DNA of 53,489 nucleotides, from the NCBI GenBank assembly GCA_018646675.1, contig JABGUH010000045.1, forward strand, positions 1 through 53,489. Reading direction: 5' to 3'. Of this stretch, positions 1 through 8,701 are shown one piece after another. Numbering within the stretch: position 1 is the stretch's first letter; the number at the start of each line of letters is the position of its first letter. Below the pieces are notes generated by a model. The model did not search any database. It saw only the letters and a list, made by a program, of their open reading frames with translations, and was not told the origin of the DNA. The translations under genes and the position numbers were made by a program. This stretch comes from Bdellovibrionales bacterium. GTDB taxonomy: Bacteria > Bdellovibrionota > Bacteriovoracia > Bacteriovoracales > Bacteriovoracaceae.

Positions 1-21
1 CCCGGAGACGGGGCCATTCGC

Positions 22-46
22 TAAGTCACACTTCGTGTGTGACTTA
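22..46. repeat. Perfect inverted repeat (10-bp stem)
   Basis: Arms 22-31 and 37-46 are exact reverse complements (TAAGTCACAC / GTGTGACTTA) around a 5-nt TTCGT loop. A short CCCG-gaga-CGGG hairpin lies just before it at 1-12. There is no T-run after either hairpin, so a simple intrinsic terminator is not supported. It could be a REP-like element or the 3' structure of a transcript that begins outside the window. Confidence 0.6.
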
Positions 47-136
47 CTTAATCAAACCTGCCGCTCACTCTATTCAAATCCCAGACGTTTGTATTTCAAA
101 CAAATTAGGTAGTGTGCAATATATGATTTAGGTAAA

Positions 137-211
137 TGGCTGGGGTGGAGGGATTTGAACCCACGACCAATTGATTAACAGTCAACTGCGCTACCGCTGC
201 GCCACACCCCA
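137..211 (-). tRNA. tRNA-Asn (GTT)
   Basis: Read on the minus strand, the 7-bp acceptor stem TGGGGTG/CACCCCA is perfect, followed by discriminator G and an encoded CCA (137-139). The D stem is GCGC/GCGC. The anticodon stem GTTGA/TCAAT holds the loop CTGTTAA, giving anticodon GTT. The T loop is TTCAAAT. One T-T mismatch is seen in the T stem. rpsT lies upstream on the same strand. Confidence 0.95.
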
Positions 212-298
212 GTAATCTAGACTCCTAAGAGTATAGGTGAATTTATAAGTTTTTGAAAAGAATTTGTAAATAAAGAAAATAGCGTAATAAGAGTAAAA

Positions 299-556
299 CT
301 ACTTATTTGCTAAAGCAAATATTCGAGAGACCTTTCGGGCCGCGTAATTTCGCTTGATAATTCCATCCTGCGCCAATTTAGCGGCCAAGGATTGAGCTTT
401 GGGTAGCAAGGAGGTCAAAGTCTCTTTATCTTGCTTGGAGACTGCCTCGTGCACATTTTTTACCATAGAGCGAAACTCTGACTTTCGTGCCTTGTTTCTC
501 TCTGTTCTTACTATAGTCTGTCTTACTCTCTTCTTTGCTGACTTATGATTTGCCAC
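299..556 (-). CDS. rpsT: 30S ribosomal protein S20
   Basis: An 85-residue, strongly basic protein with the S20 signature start ANHKSAKKRVRQ and a C-terminal IIKRNYAARKVSRI segment, the usual length for S20. S20 binds 16S rRNA early in small-subunit assembly. The start codon is GTG (554-556), chosen because an AGGAG Shine-Dalgarno lies about 7 nt upstream and the protein begins at the family's conserved N-terminus. It is monocistronic as far as visible and divergent from the 3-hydroxyacyl-CoA dehydrogenase gene. Confidence 0.98.
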   Translation of the reverse strand: MANHKSAKKRVRQTIVRTERNKARKSEFRSMVKNVHEAVSKQDKETLTSLLPKAQSLAAKLAQDGIIKRNYAARKVSRIFALANK

Positions 557-743
557 AGCATACTCCTAAGATTTTAATTCAACTGACTAATTGCCATATT
601 ATTTATCTGCTCGTCAATAGCTTTTGTGGGAAGGGTAGCAAAAGTTATAGTGAAGTTGTGCTGGTAGCAATGATTTCATTATGATAAACAGTTCTATTCG
701 CGCAGTGATCTGCTTGTTTTTTTGCCCTAAATAAGAGGATATA

Positions 744-1601
744 ATGATGAAAGAGATCAAAACTATTGGAGTTGTTGGGGCCGGCCAGATGGGGCGGGGC
801 ATTGCCCAAGTGGCTGCATCTGCTGGATATCAGACTAAAATCTTTGATGTTTCGGCTGAGTGTTTAGAAAATGGGGTTGCTTTTATCCATCAGCAGTTGG
901 CCAGATCCCTTGCCAAGGGGCGGATAACTCAGGAGCAGCTAGACCAGACGGTCCTATTAATTGACCCAATCTCCAAGCTTGATGGGTTATCTGATTGCGA
1001 TCTGGTAATTGAGGCCGCAACAGAGAATCGTAAGATCAAATTTGAGATTTTCCAGCAACTAGATAGCACGATTAAAAGTGGAGCTATTTTAGCAACTAAT
1101 ACCTCCTCTATCTCGATCACCGAGATTGCAGCGGTCACTTCTCGACCTGAGTTAGTGGTGGGGATGCACTTTATGAACCCTGTACCAGTTATGAAATTGG
1201 TAGAGGGGATTCGTGGCCTGGAAACTAGCAATGAGTGCTACGACACCGCCGCAGCAGTGATTGAGAGAATGGGCAAGGTGTTGGTCACCGCCAATGATAT
1301 GCCGGGCTTTGCCGTCAACCGGATATTGATGCCGATGATTAATGAAGCTGTCTATACACTGCATGAAGGAGTAGCTTCAGTCACAGATATTGACCAAGCG
1401 ATGAAGTTAGGAACCAATCAACCGATGGGCCCTTTGGAGCTGGCAGATTTTATTGGTCTAGATACCTGTTTAGCGATTATGGATGTGCTCCACGATGGCT
1501 TGGGAGATACCAAGTATCGCCCCTGCCCACTATTAAAACAATATGTCGCCGCCAAGCGGTTAGGCAGAAAGAGTGGCCGAGGGTTCTATGAGTACAACTA
1601 A
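744..1601 (+). CDS. hbd: 3-hydroxybutyryl-CoA dehydrogenase
   Basis: NAD(P)-dependent oxidation/reduction of 3-hydroxyacyl-CoA and acetoacetyl-CoA, a core step of beta-oxidation or butyrate-type metabolism. The 285-residue length fits the short single-domain-pair enzymes rather than the large FadB fusion. A Rossmann motif GAGQMG sits at residues 12-17. The catalytic His is in the GMHFMNPVPVMKLVE block near residue 140, and the family C-terminal domain ends with GRKSGRGFYEY. Two ATGs in tandem (744, 747) follow an AAGAGG ribosome binding site. The 3' end overlaps the crotonase gene, so the two are probably translationally coupled. Confidence 0.95.
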   Translation: MMKEIKTIGVVGAGQMGRGIAQVAASAGYQTKIFDVSAECLENGVAFIHQQLARSLAKGRITQEQLDQTVLLIDPISKLDGLSDCDLVIEAATENRKIKFEIFQQLDSTIKSGAILATNTSSISITEIAAVTSRPELVVGMHFMNPVPVMKLVEGIRGLETSNECYDTAAAVIERMGKVLVTANDMPGFAVNRILMPMINEAVYTLHEGVASVTDIDQAMKLGTNQPMGPLELADFIGLDTCLAIMDVLHDGLGDTKYRPCPLLKQYVAAKRLGRKSGRGFYEYN

Positions 1602-2379
1602 ACAGTTTGAAACTATCCTGTTTGAAGTACAGGAAGGAATTGGTTATTTGACTATTAACCGTCCTGACAAGCTCAATGCCTTAAATCAAACGGTTCTTTC
1701 TGAGCTGGGGGAGTTGTTGACCTCTCTTCATAAAGATTCACAGGGTTGCAGAGGTTTGATTCTCACTGGCGCAGGTGAACGTGCCTTTATCGCCGGAGCT
1801 GATATCGCTGCGATGGCTTCGATGAGTAAAGAGGAAGCCAGAGAGTTTGGCCGCCTAGGGCAGGAGGTATCAGAGCGTTTTGAGCAGCTTGGATTGCCAA
1901 CGATTGCCGCCGTAAGTGGTTTTGCACTGGGCGGTGGATGTGAGATGGCGATGGCGTGTGATATGATTTTTGCAGATCAGAGTGCGGTCTTCGGCCAGCC
2001 AGAGGTAAAGTTGGGACTGATTCCTGGTTTTGGTGGTACTCAACGTCTTCCCCGACTGGTTGGAAGAGGTGTTGCCCGAGAGCTTATTTATACGGGACGT
2101 AATATGGCTGCTACCGAAGCTAAAGATATTGGTTTGGTGGTTAAGCTCTTAAGTAGTCGTGATGAGCTGATGGCAGCTGCCAAGAGCACGATTAGGGCGA
2201 TGATCAAGTGTTCTCCATTGGCAATAAGTGAAGCAAAAATGGCAATTAATGATGGATCGGATGTCAGCCTTAGCGAAGGGTTAAACATCGAACTGGATCG
2301 CTTTGTTACAATCTTTCAATCTGACGAGATGGTTGAAGGAACAACCGCATTTTTAGAGAAGCGCAAGCCAAGTTTTTAG
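1588..2379 (+). CDS. Enoyl-CoA hydratase/isomerase (crotonase family)
   Basis: Hydrates 2-enoyl-CoA to 3-hydroxyacyl-CoA. The oxyanion-hole segments AGADIAAM and GFALGGGCEMA are present, and both catalytic glutamates of true hydratases are seen (in GGCEMA and in PEVKLGLIPGFGGTQRL). The start is taken at ATG 1588 (MSTTKQ), preceded by GAGGG inside the end of hbd. A GTG at 1573 would add five residues with no matching ribosome binding site. The frame overlaps hbd by 14 nt. With hbd and the following acyl-CoA dehydrogenase it gives three consecutive steps between butyryl-CoA and acetoacetyl-CoA. Confidence 0.93.
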   Translation: MSTTKQFETILFEVQEGIGYLTINRPDKLNALNQTVLSELGELLTSLHKDSQGCRGLILTGAGERAFIAGADIAAMASMSKEEAREFGRLGQEVSERFEQLGLPTIAAVSGFALGGGCEMAMACDMIFADQSAVFGQPEVKLGLIPGFGGTQRLPRLVGRGVARELIYTGRNMAATEAKDIGLVVKLLSSRDELMAAAKSTIRAMIKCSPLAISEAKMAINDGSDVSLSEGLNIELDRFVTIFQSDEMVEGTTAFLEKRKPSF

Positions 2380-2407
2380 TCTGAATAAGGAAAGAAGGAG
2401 TAAACCC

Positions 2408-3532
2408 ATGTCAGAGTATCAAGAGATCAGAGATTTAGCATCAAAGTTTGCTGATTCTGAGTTGGCACCTTTGGCCGCTCAAGTAGATAAGGAGGCGAGG
2501 ATTCCTGAGTCCACCTATCAAAAACTGGGTGAGAACGGATTTATGGGAGTCTATGTACCTGAAGAGTACGGCGGTGCCGGAATGGATTATAGCTCTTACG
2601 CAATTATAGTAGAGGAGATATCGAGAGCTTGTGCTTCGACCGGTGTTCTCATCTCAGCTCAAAATTCGCTAGCAATCTGGCCAATTTTGGAGTTTGGCAA
2701 TGAGCAGCAGAAAAAAGAGTATCTACCCAGGTTGGCTTCTGGGGAGATGGTTGGCTGTTTCTGTTTAAGTGAGCCGGGAGCAGGATCTGATGCTGGTAGC
2801 TTAACGACTATGGCTGAGGATTGTGGAGATCATTTTGAGCTAACTGGAACTAAAAATTTTATCACCAATGGTAAAGAGGCAAAGGTGGCAATCGTCTTTG
2901 CCAAAACGAAGAAGACAGATGATTACAAGGGAATGTCAGCTTTCATCGTTGAGACTGAGACTCCCGGATGGAGTGTGATTAAGTGTGAAGATAAACTTGG
3001 CATCAAGGGATCATCTACCGCACAGATTGCACTTGATAAAGTTAAGGTTCCTAAAAAAAATCTACTAGGGGAGCCTGAACGCGGTTTTAAGGTGGCAATG
3101 GCCACACTAGATGGTGGGCGAATTGGAATTGCTGCCCAAGCATTGGGAATTGGCGAGGCTGCATTTCGTTATGCTAAATCCTACGCATTGGAGCGAGTTC
3201 AGTTTGGTAAGCCAATTGCCAGTTTACAGGCGATTCAATTTATTATTGCTGATATGAGTACTAAACTGGCCGCAGCAAGACATTTGGTAGCTGATAGTAG
3301 TCGGCGGAAAGATGAGGGCGTAAGCTACTCCAAGGAGGGGGCCCAGGCAAAACTTTTTGCCGCTGAGAGTGCCATGTGGATAACCACTAAAGCGATTCAA
3401 GTTTTGGGAGGCAATGGTTTTATTAAAGACTATCCGGTAGAACGCTATTTTAGAGATGCAAAGATTACAGAGATATATGAGGGAACATCTGAAATTCAAA
3501 GAGTGGTTATTGCCTCTTTAGAATTAAGATAA
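2408..3532 (+). CDS. Acyl-CoA dehydrogenase (short/medium-chain type)
   Basis: A flavoenzyme that introduces the trans-2 double bond into acyl-CoA. The 374-residue length and three-part fold are typical. The substrate/FAD loop [15 protein letters not shown] lies near residue 120, and the C-terminal block [23 protein letters not shown] is followed by [10 protein letters not shown], whose Glu is the catalytic base of short- and medium-chain enzymes. An AAGAAGGAG ribosome binding site precedes the ATG. It closes the hbd-crotonase operon. Electron-transfer flavoprotein genes, its expected electron acceptor, are not in this window. Confidence 0.94.
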   Translation: MSEYQEIRDLASKFADSELAPLAAQVDKEARIPESTYQKLGENGFMGVYVPEEYGGAGMDYSSYAIIVEEISRACASTGVLISAQNSLAIWPILEFGNEQQKKEYLPRLASGEMVGCFCLSEPGAGSDAGSLTTMAEDCGDHFELTGTKNFITNGKEAKVAIVFAKTKKTDDYKGMSAFIVETETPGWSVIKCEDKLGIKGSSTAQIALDKVKVPKKNLLGEPERGFKVAMATLDGGRIGIAAQALGIGEAAFRYAKSYALERVQFGKPIASLQAIQFIIADMSTKLAAARHLVADSSRRKDEGVSYSKEGAQAKLFAAESAMWITTKAIQVLGGNGFIKDYPVERYFRDAKITEIYEGTSEIQRVVIASLELR

Positions 3533-3579
3533 CTTATAATAATTGGGCAAGTTATATGGTCTTAGATAGGATTTTTGAT

Positions 3580-4512
3580 ATGGTAAAAAAAAGTAAAGCA
3601 AAGAAAAAAGTCGCTAAAAAATCACCCGTAAAGAAGGTGGTAAAGAAGAAGACAGCTAAGAAAAAAGTTGTCAAAAAGAAGGTAACTAAGAAGAAGGTTG
3701 CCAAGAAGAAGGTGGCTAAGAAAAAAATTGCCAAGAAGAAGGTCGCCAAGAAAAAAGTTATCAAGAAGAAGGTAGCTAAGAAAAAAGTTATTAAGAAGAA
3801 GGTCGCCAAGAAAAAAGTTATCAAGAAAAAGGTCGCCAAGAAAAAAGTTATCAAGAAAAAGGTCGCTAAGAAAAAAGTTATCAAGAAAAAGGTCGCCAAG
3901 AAAAAAGTTATTAAGAAGAAGGTAGTTAAGAAAAAAGTTGCCAAGAAGAAGGTGGCTAAGAAAAAAGTGGTGGCCAAGAAGAGCGCAGCAAAGAGTGTTG
4001 AGACTAAAAAGGGGCGTGTCTCCAAAAAGAGTGGAAAGGATTCCGGAATCTCTTTAGCGGAGAAAAATGCACTGGCGGATAAGTTATCCACTGTTAGTGA
4101 AAACTACTCTCTGCCTGAAATTTTTGCTTCCATCAACCGGATGGATTTTTTCTCTGGTGAAAGTGATGAGTGTTTAGTTAAAGGGTGTGACAACCTGGCC
4201 ACAACTGCTGGCCATTGCCGTTTACACTATATTCGTGATTGGAACGATATAAAGCGCAAGCAGGAGATTCTTCAGGACGGTAAATTGCAGATTTATATTG
4301 AGGATCTTGTTACCAAGTATCCACTGAAATTTATCAATGAGATCGTTAAGGACCTAATGGATGATCGCTCCTTTTATAAAGTACTAAAAGAGCTGAACGT
4401 TGAAGATGTAGGATCTTTTGATGAGTGCGACGAAGAGTTAATGGATGATGATCAGGATATTCCCTTTAGATCAGAAAACCTTAGAGGATCAACATACACT
4501 GCAGATGAGTAG
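3580..4512 (+). CDS. Lys-rich repeat (histone H1-like) protein with CxxxxC...CxxH C-terminal domain
   Basis: The N-terminal third is almost pure basic repeat: about 22 consecutive pentads of [10 protein letters not shown] type (3643-3972), like bacterial histone-H1-type or AlgP-like tails that bind DNA or RNA. After a linker, the C-terminal 170 residues are non-repetitive and acidic at the end, with a possible metal site C-x4-C-x9-C-x2-H (ECLVKGCDN...GHCRLHY). I chose ATG 3580 because TAGGAT lies about 8 nt upstream; ATG 3556 would add eight residues and has no clear ribosome binding site. I infer a nucleoid- or RNA-associated protein. The specific function is unknown. Confidence 0.75.
   Translation: MVKKSKAKKKVAKKSPVKKVVKKKTAKKKVVKKKVTKKKVAKKKVAKKKIAKKKVAKKKVIKKKVAKKKVIKKKVAKKKVIKKKVAKKKVIKKKVAKKKVIKKKVAKKKVIKKKVVKKKVAKKKVAKKKVVAKKSAAKSVETKKGRVSKKSGKDSGISLAEKNALADKLSTVSENYSLPEIFASINRMDFFSGESDECLVKGCDNLATTAGHCRLHYIRDWNDIKRKQEILQDGKLQIYIEDLVTKYPLKFINEIVKDLMDDRSFYKVLKELNVEDVGSFDECDEELMDDDQDIPFRSENLRGSTYTADE
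3643..3972 (+). repeat. 15-bp coding tandem repeats ([10 protein letters not shown]), with 30-bp higher-order unit
   Basis: Twenty-two in-frame 15-bp units encode KKKxx. From about 3748 the units alternate VA and VI, giving a 30-bp higher-order repeat with only third-position variation between copies. The near identity of neighbouring copies indicates recent expansion by slippage or unequal crossing-over, so unit number is likely to vary between strains. Confidence 0.9.
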
Positions 4513-4515
4513 CTT

Positions 4516-4965
4516 CTAACTATCTTCAGCACTGGCCAATATTCGGTCTGCCTCTATTGAGAGGGAGACATTCTCACGAGTGACTTGATAGTAAAATGTC
4601 TCATTTTGGTGAGTAGCTTCCTGCCAATCAGCAATGTGTCCATCCCAGTTATCATCAGCAAAGTAACTGTCAAATAAGAGGCTGGACGCGTCAATCATGA
4701 AATTTAATTTTTGTACCACACTCTCTTTTGGCCGCAGATCCATTGACAATATGCAGGTCAGAGGTATCGCCTCTAAGTGCTCTGGATGACAGTAGGAGAT
4801 GGCCAGAATTACCTCCGTAGGAAATGATAGTCCATTAATTTCAAAGGTGTGGCCATCTTTTTGGCAGCTTTGTTGATAGGCAGAAATTAGTACCTTTTTA
4901 ACATCAAATGCCCATTGGGCCGGTAGTGGTTGCGCCGGATCATGGTGAGTATTTCTTGATTGCAT
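4516..4965 (-). CDS. Hypothetical protein, 149 aa
   Basis: I do not recognise the family. The protein is soluble-looking, with no signal peptide or membrane segment, acidic in its C-terminal half and with Trp/Asp-rich stretches (DDNWDGHIADWQE). The start is placed at ATG 4965, preceded by GAAGAGG about 7 nt away; an upstream TTG (4983) in frame is less likely. It converges on the Lys-repeat gene, with only 3 nt between the two stop codons. Confidence 0.6.
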   Translation of the reverse strand: MQSRNTHHDPAQPLPAQWAFDVKKVLISAYQQSCQKDGHTFEINGLSFPTEVILAISYCHPEHLEAIPLTCILSMDLRPKESVVQKLNFMIDASSLLFDSYFADDNWDGHIADWQEATHQNETFYYQVTRENVSLSIEADRILASAEDS

Positions 4966-5162
4966 TGTTAACCTCTTCGTCAAATTAGGGCCACCTTTTT
5001 ACACTACTTATCAGGGAAAAGGGAAGCACTTATGGATCTAAGTTTAGTGCCAGCACTAATAGTAAATGTCGATTGCTGCACGGCAAGATAAGAGGGGAGC
5101 AGAGCTGTCTATTGCCCATAGATTCTAGCTTGATATGACAATTACGACGGAGGGAGTTTATC

Positions 5163-5192
5163 TTGGCAAAGAGCCTCTAAAACCCATATAAT
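5163..5192 (+). promoter_or_regulatory. Sigma-70-type promoter upstream of thiolase
   Basis: TTGGCA (5163-5168), an 18-nt spacer, then a perfect TATAAT (5187-5192). It lies in the 342-bp gap 4966-5307, which otherwise contains no convincing ORF. Transcription from here would give a 5' leader of roughly 110 nt before the thiolase ATG. Confidence 0.6.
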
Positions 5193-5215
5193 TTCTAAGT
5201 TATTATTATAGACTG

Positions 5216-5230
5216 TTCGATCATATCGAA
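5216..5230. promoter_or_regulatory. Palindromic operator candidate TTCGAT-N3-ATCGAA
   Basis: A perfect 6-bp inverted repeat with a 3-nt spacer, starting about 24 bp after the -10 box of the predicted thiolase promoter, hence within the early transcribed region, where a dimeric repressor could block elongation or initiation. The regulator is not identified; no TetR- or FadR-type gene is in the window. Confidence 0.4.
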
Positions 5231-5307
5231 ATTGTTATCTTGTTGTGCAGTTACTCTGTTATCCAACAGGATGGCCAAATTAATTTGATTGTAAAAGGAG
5301 ATGGGTA

Positions 5308-6468
5308 ATGTCTGTTTATCTGCTGGGTGGGGCCAGAACTGCAAGTGGAACATTTCTTGGAAGTTTAAGTGGGGTGACAGCTCCTCAATTGGGAGCGGTT
5401 GCGATCAAAGGAGCGATTAAACGGGCCGGTATCGATGGATCATCAATTGATGAGGTCTTTATGGGTAATGTCGTCTCTGCCGGAGTCGGGCAGGCCCCAG
5501 CAAGACAAGCAGTGCTCTTTGCTGACTTAGACCAATCTATCCCTGCCACCACGGTGAATAAAGTTTGTGGTTCAGGATTAAAAACGATTATTACCGGGGC
5601 CCAAACTATTAAGGCTGAAGATAACTCTCTGGTGATTGCTGGTGGAATGGAGAGCATGTCATGTGGCCCCCACCTTCTTCCCGGCGTTAGAAATGGGGTA
5701 AAGTTTGGCGATAGTCAGATGTTGGATGCTATTTTACACGATGGCCTTTGGGATGTTTATAGCAAGCAACCGATGGGAAACTGTGCAGAGGAGTGTGTGA
5801 AGAAGTTTGGTTTTACCCGTGAAGATCAGGACCGTTTTGCGATTGAATCATTTAAACGGGCACAAAAAGCGATAGATGATGGGATCTTTACTACTGAAAT
5901 TGAACCAGTAACAATCAAAGGGCGCAAAGGGGATACCGTTGTTGACTATGATGAGGGACCTCATAAGGCTAATTTTGATAAAATTCCCAAGCTACGCCCA
6001 GCATTTTCCTCTGATGGGACAATTACCGCTGCCAATGCATCGACCCTAAATGATGGAGCCGCCGCAGTTGTTTTGGGCGGGGAAAAATACAAGGATCAAG
6101 CCAAATTTAAGATTATCTCCTATGCCTCCCATGCTCAGCACCCGACTGATTTTACTACTGCTCCAATTGGTGCAATGAAAAAGGCGGTGGCACTGGCAGG
6201 TGTAGAGATTGGTAATATCGAGCTGTTTGAAATCAATGAGGCATTTGCAGTGGTTACGATGGCAGCAATGCGAGAGTTTGACCTATCTCACGAGAGAGTC
6301 AATATCTATGGTGGTGGGGTAAGTCTTGGTCATCCAATTGGCTGTTCTGGTACTAGAATCGTGGTGACGTTAATGAACGCAATGGATCGCCAGCAGGCGA
6401 CATTGGGAATGGCTGCCATCTGTATTGGTGGTGGAGAGGCGTTGAGTTTAATCATTGAAAGGATATAA
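5308..6468 (+). CDS. Acetyl-CoA C-acetyltransferase (thiolase)
   Basis: Condenses two acetyl-CoA or cleaves acetoacetyl-CoA/3-ketoacyl-CoA. At 386 residues it has the normal biosynthetic thiolase length. The acyl-accepting Cys is C87 in VCGSGLKT. The other catalytic elements are in NEAFAVV, the His of GHPIGCSG and the terminal Cys of CIGGGEA. AAAGGAG precedes the ATG. It supplies the step missing from the hbd-crotonase-dehydrogenase cluster 1.8 kb upstream but has its own promoter. The next gene begins 3 nt after its stop, so the cyclic-nucleotide-binding gene is probably co-transcribed. Confidence 0.95.
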   Translation: MSVYLLGGARTASGTFLGSLSGVTAPQLGAVAIKGAIKRAGIDGSSIDEVFMGNVVSAGVGQAPARQAVLFADLDQSIPATTVNKVCGSGLKTIITGAQTIKAEDNSLVIAGGMESMSCGPHLLPGVRNGVKFGDSQMLDAILHDGLWDVYSKQPMGNCAEECVKKFGFTREDQDRFAIESFKRAQKAIDDGIFTTEIEPVTIKGRKGDTVVDYDEGPHKANFDKIPKLRPAFSSDGTITAANASTLNDGAAAVVLGGEKYKDQAKFKIISYASHAQHPTDFTTAPIGAMKKAVALAGVEIGNIELFEINEAFAVVTMAAMREFDLSHERVNIYGGGVSLGHPIGCSGTRIVVTLMNAMDRQQATLGMAAICIGGGEALSLIIERI

Positions 6469-6471
6469 TTT

Positions 6472-7701
6472 GTGGCCCATGATAATCGCACTTTAGAGGA
6501 GCAGGTTCGTAATAAAGAGCTTGAGCGCCAGAAAATGCTGGATAGCAAGAGAGAGAAGCTTCTGAAGGATCGAGAAGCTTCTGGGGCCAAGTCAGTTGCA
6601 GCTCCCTCTTCAAAAGTTAGTAGCGGAACAAAGAAGGTAAAGAAAAAAAAGAGTGCAGGTAAGAAGTCCGGCCTACGAGAGATGGAGCCTGGTGAGGTGC
6701 TTTTTGTCGAAGGAGATATTGCCACTTCGCTCTTTATTATTCAAAAAGGACAGTTACGACTCTATCGTCCTAAAGGGAAAGGATATGTCGAGCTGGCAAT
6801 TCTTCGCTCGGGTGAAGTCTTGGGAGAGATGGCTTATTTTGAGGAGGGGGCCAGACGTCGTAGTTGCTCAGCCGCTTCTATTATAACGACTTCAATTGTA
6901 GAGATATCTTTTGATGCTTTTGGGCATACCATGCAGTCTCTCAACCCTTGGTTTAAGACTATTATTAATACACTGGCCAAGCGTCTTAGAACAACCAATG
7001 AAAAGGTGAAAGAGCTAGAGAGTAACTCTGTCGGTTATGGGCAAGATGGGCATGTAGCAGGTTATAAATTTTTTCATAATGTTGAAATTATCCGCATGTT
7101 ATCTCTCTTCTACTTAGTTTTTCGTGCACATGGAAAAAGAGGGCAGAAGGGAACAGAGTTAAGTCTTCTAAAGCTTAGGTTCTATATGTTTGAGGTGATG
7201 GGAATTGCCGAAGTTAAATTTGAAGAGTTTTTGCCCATAATGGTAAAGTGCAACATGGTAATGATTGAGAGTGATGAGGATAATTTGCCCAACACTCTAA
7301 TTAGTAGTGAGATCAATCTATTTAAATCACTCATGGGATTTTTTGCAGAACAGAAAATGCTGACTGATGATAAAAAGACTAGCATCTCCAGCAATTGTGA
7401 GATTGTACTACGCAAGCTGATTGCCCACTGCGATCGTTTGGGGATGCATGATCAGGAGAAGGTATCTCTAGAGCTTAATGATATTTTTAATGAGCTGACG
7501 AAGAAGGGTGTTACAGTGGATGAGAGTGATCTTGATGATGCAACCCAGATGGGATTTTGTACCGAGGTCTTGGTCAATAGTGCTGGCAAGGTAACAACCG
7601 ACCTCTTCTTGAAAAAATTGAGAAGTGATTTTCTGGCACTACAGGTTGGAAATGCCGTTGCCAGGGTAAACGAGGCGAAAGCTTCGTCGGGAAGCTATTA
7701 A
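6472..7701 (+). CDS. Cyclic nucleotide-binding domain protein
   Basis: A 409-residue protein. Residues 1-65 are charged, Lys-rich and probably coiled. Residues about 70-150 form a CRP-like cyclic-nucleotide-binding beta-roll (GEVLFVEGDIATSLFIIQKG, then GEVLGEMAYFEEGARRRSCSA, where the family's phosphate-binding GE...R is visible). The remaining 250 residues look helical and show no HTH I can recognise, so it is probably a signalling adaptor rather than a transcription factor. The start is GTG 6472 behind AAAGGA. It sits directly after the thiolase, and its stop overlaps the next ATG (TAATG). Confidence 0.8.
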   Translation: MAHDNRTLEEQVRNKELERQKMLDSKREKLLKDREASGAKSVAAPSSKVSSGTKKVKKKKSAGKKSGLREMEPGEVLFVEGDIATSLFIIQKGQLRLYRPKGKGYVELAILRSGEVLGEMAYFEEGARRRSCSAASIITTSIVEISFDAFGHTMQSLNPWFKTIINTLAKRLRTTNEKVKELESNSVGYGQDGHVAGYKFFHNVEIIRMLSLFYLVFRAHGKRGQKGTELSLLKLRFYMFEVMGIAEVKFEEFLPIMVKCNMVMIESDEDNLPNTLISSEINLFKSLMGFFAEQKMLTDDKKTSISSNCEIVLRKLIAHCDRLGMHDQEKVSLELNDIFNELTKKGVTVDESDLDDATQMGFCTEVLVNSAGKVTTDLFLKKLRSDFLALQVGNAVARVNEAKASSGSY

Positions 7702-8306
7702 TGGTTAAGTTGGTCGTCCTTTTTATCATATTTCTACCCCTGCTTTTATCGCAGGTATCTGCTTTGGATATTAAGGTTGATAGTAATATTAAAGGTGCCT
7801 ATGTCTATCTCTCTGCCAAGGGAGAGCCGTCTAAACGAGTGGGGGTTACTCCAGCAAGTCTTCCTAATGTGGAGATGAAAAATGGGTTAATGCTTCATGT
7901 GGAATATCGTAACCATGCACCTGTTTCTATCCCAATCAGCAGTGAACACAAACAGAATTTAGAGTTGGACATTGAGCTTAAACCCCTCTTTAGCTTAGGT
8001 GGGGAGAATCGGAATAATTTTTTTGTACGAGAGGTGCAATTAAAAACGGAGCAAGCACTCGATGACATTATGGAAGTGCAGTTCTTGATTGAGGATAATC
8101 AGTTGAATTTGGCACTAACCAACTTAAGAAAGTTACGGGATACCTTTCCTCAGAGCATATTTATTGAAGTTCTATTTGCAAATGCCTTAGTTCGTTCTGG
8201 TAAAAAGACAGAAGCTCGACAGGTTTTGGATAATATTTTAAAGCGGGTGCCGGCAGATCAAGCCAACACTAAAAAGATGATTGAGCTATTTCAAAAAAGG
8301 TTGTAG
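7701..8306 (+). CDS. Exported PEGA-like/TPR-like protein
   Basis: A hydrophobic signal peptide (residues 1-22, cleavage near VSALD) is followed by a PEGA-like beta domain (residues about 23-95: VDSNIKGAYVYL...GVTPASLP) and a helical C-terminal half that resembles TPR units (NLALTNLRKLRDTFPQSIFI... ARQVLDNILKRVPAD). PEGA domains are common on surface and envelope proteins. It overlaps the cyclic-nucleotide-binding gene by one base, so the two are likely translated in a coupled way. The substrate or partner is unknown. Confidence 0.65.
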   Translation: MVKLVVLFIIFLPLLLSQVSALDIKVDSNIKGAYVYLSAKGEPSKRVGVTPASLPNVEMKNGLMLHVEYRNHAPVSIPISSEHKQNLELDIELKPLFSLGGENRNNFFVREVQLKTEQALDDIMEVQFLIEDNQLNLALTNLRKLRDTFPQSIFIEVLFANALVRSGKKTEARQVLDNILKRVPADQANTKKMIELFQKRL

Positions 8307-8332
8307 CAGTTTCTACCTACAGGAGGTGAGTT

Positions 8333-8701
8333 ATGAAAAAAATTATTACCCTAGCTTTACTATTGATTACAATTAATGTTCACGCATCGTTTTCTTGTGC
8401 GATTAGAGACCGAGTAGAAACAACTTTACCTGACTATATCGCAACAACTCTGGAGTGTACTAATACGGATGCAATTTCAACCGATATCGGGGGATTTCTG
8501 GACCGAATACGTCTCTGTCCTGCTGATGGTCAGAAAGTGGAGTTTGGTGCAATCTTCTGTCAGGTTACATCAACTTATGTTGTGGATCAGATGGTTAAGG
8601 TCATTCCTGCTGAATGGGAGTGTAAAGTGACTAAGGCGTCAGATTTGGTTAAGGAGATGTTGGTGGCCAGATGCCTTACTTTTGTGGGATCAGATAATTA
8701 G
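8333..8701 (+). CDS. Small exported Cys-containing hypothetical protein
   Basis: 122 residues with a clear signal peptide (KKIITLALLLITINVHA) and six cysteines in the mature part, an even number consistent with disulfides in the periplasm or outside the cell. AGGAGG lies 6 nt before the ATG. I know no family for it. It follows the PEGA-like gene by 26 bp and is probably the last gene of that operon. Its end overlaps the convergent response-regulator gene by 4 nt. Confidence 0.6.
   Translation: MKKIITLALLLITINVHASFSCAIRDRVETTLPDYIATTLECTNTDAISTDIGGFLDRIRLCPADGQKVEFGAIFCQVTSTYVVDQMVKVIPAEWECKVTKASDLVKEMLVARCLTFVGSDN

Noticed and set aside
3643..3972. CRISPR-like array
   Set aside because: The repeats are in frame, contiguous without spacers and encode KKKxx; no cas genes nearby.
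3552..4091. Minus-strand 179-codon ORF made of [10 protein letters not shown] repeats
   Set aside because: It is the reverse-strand shadow of the Lys-repeat gene; its Phe/Leu content is forced by the AAG/AAA codons.
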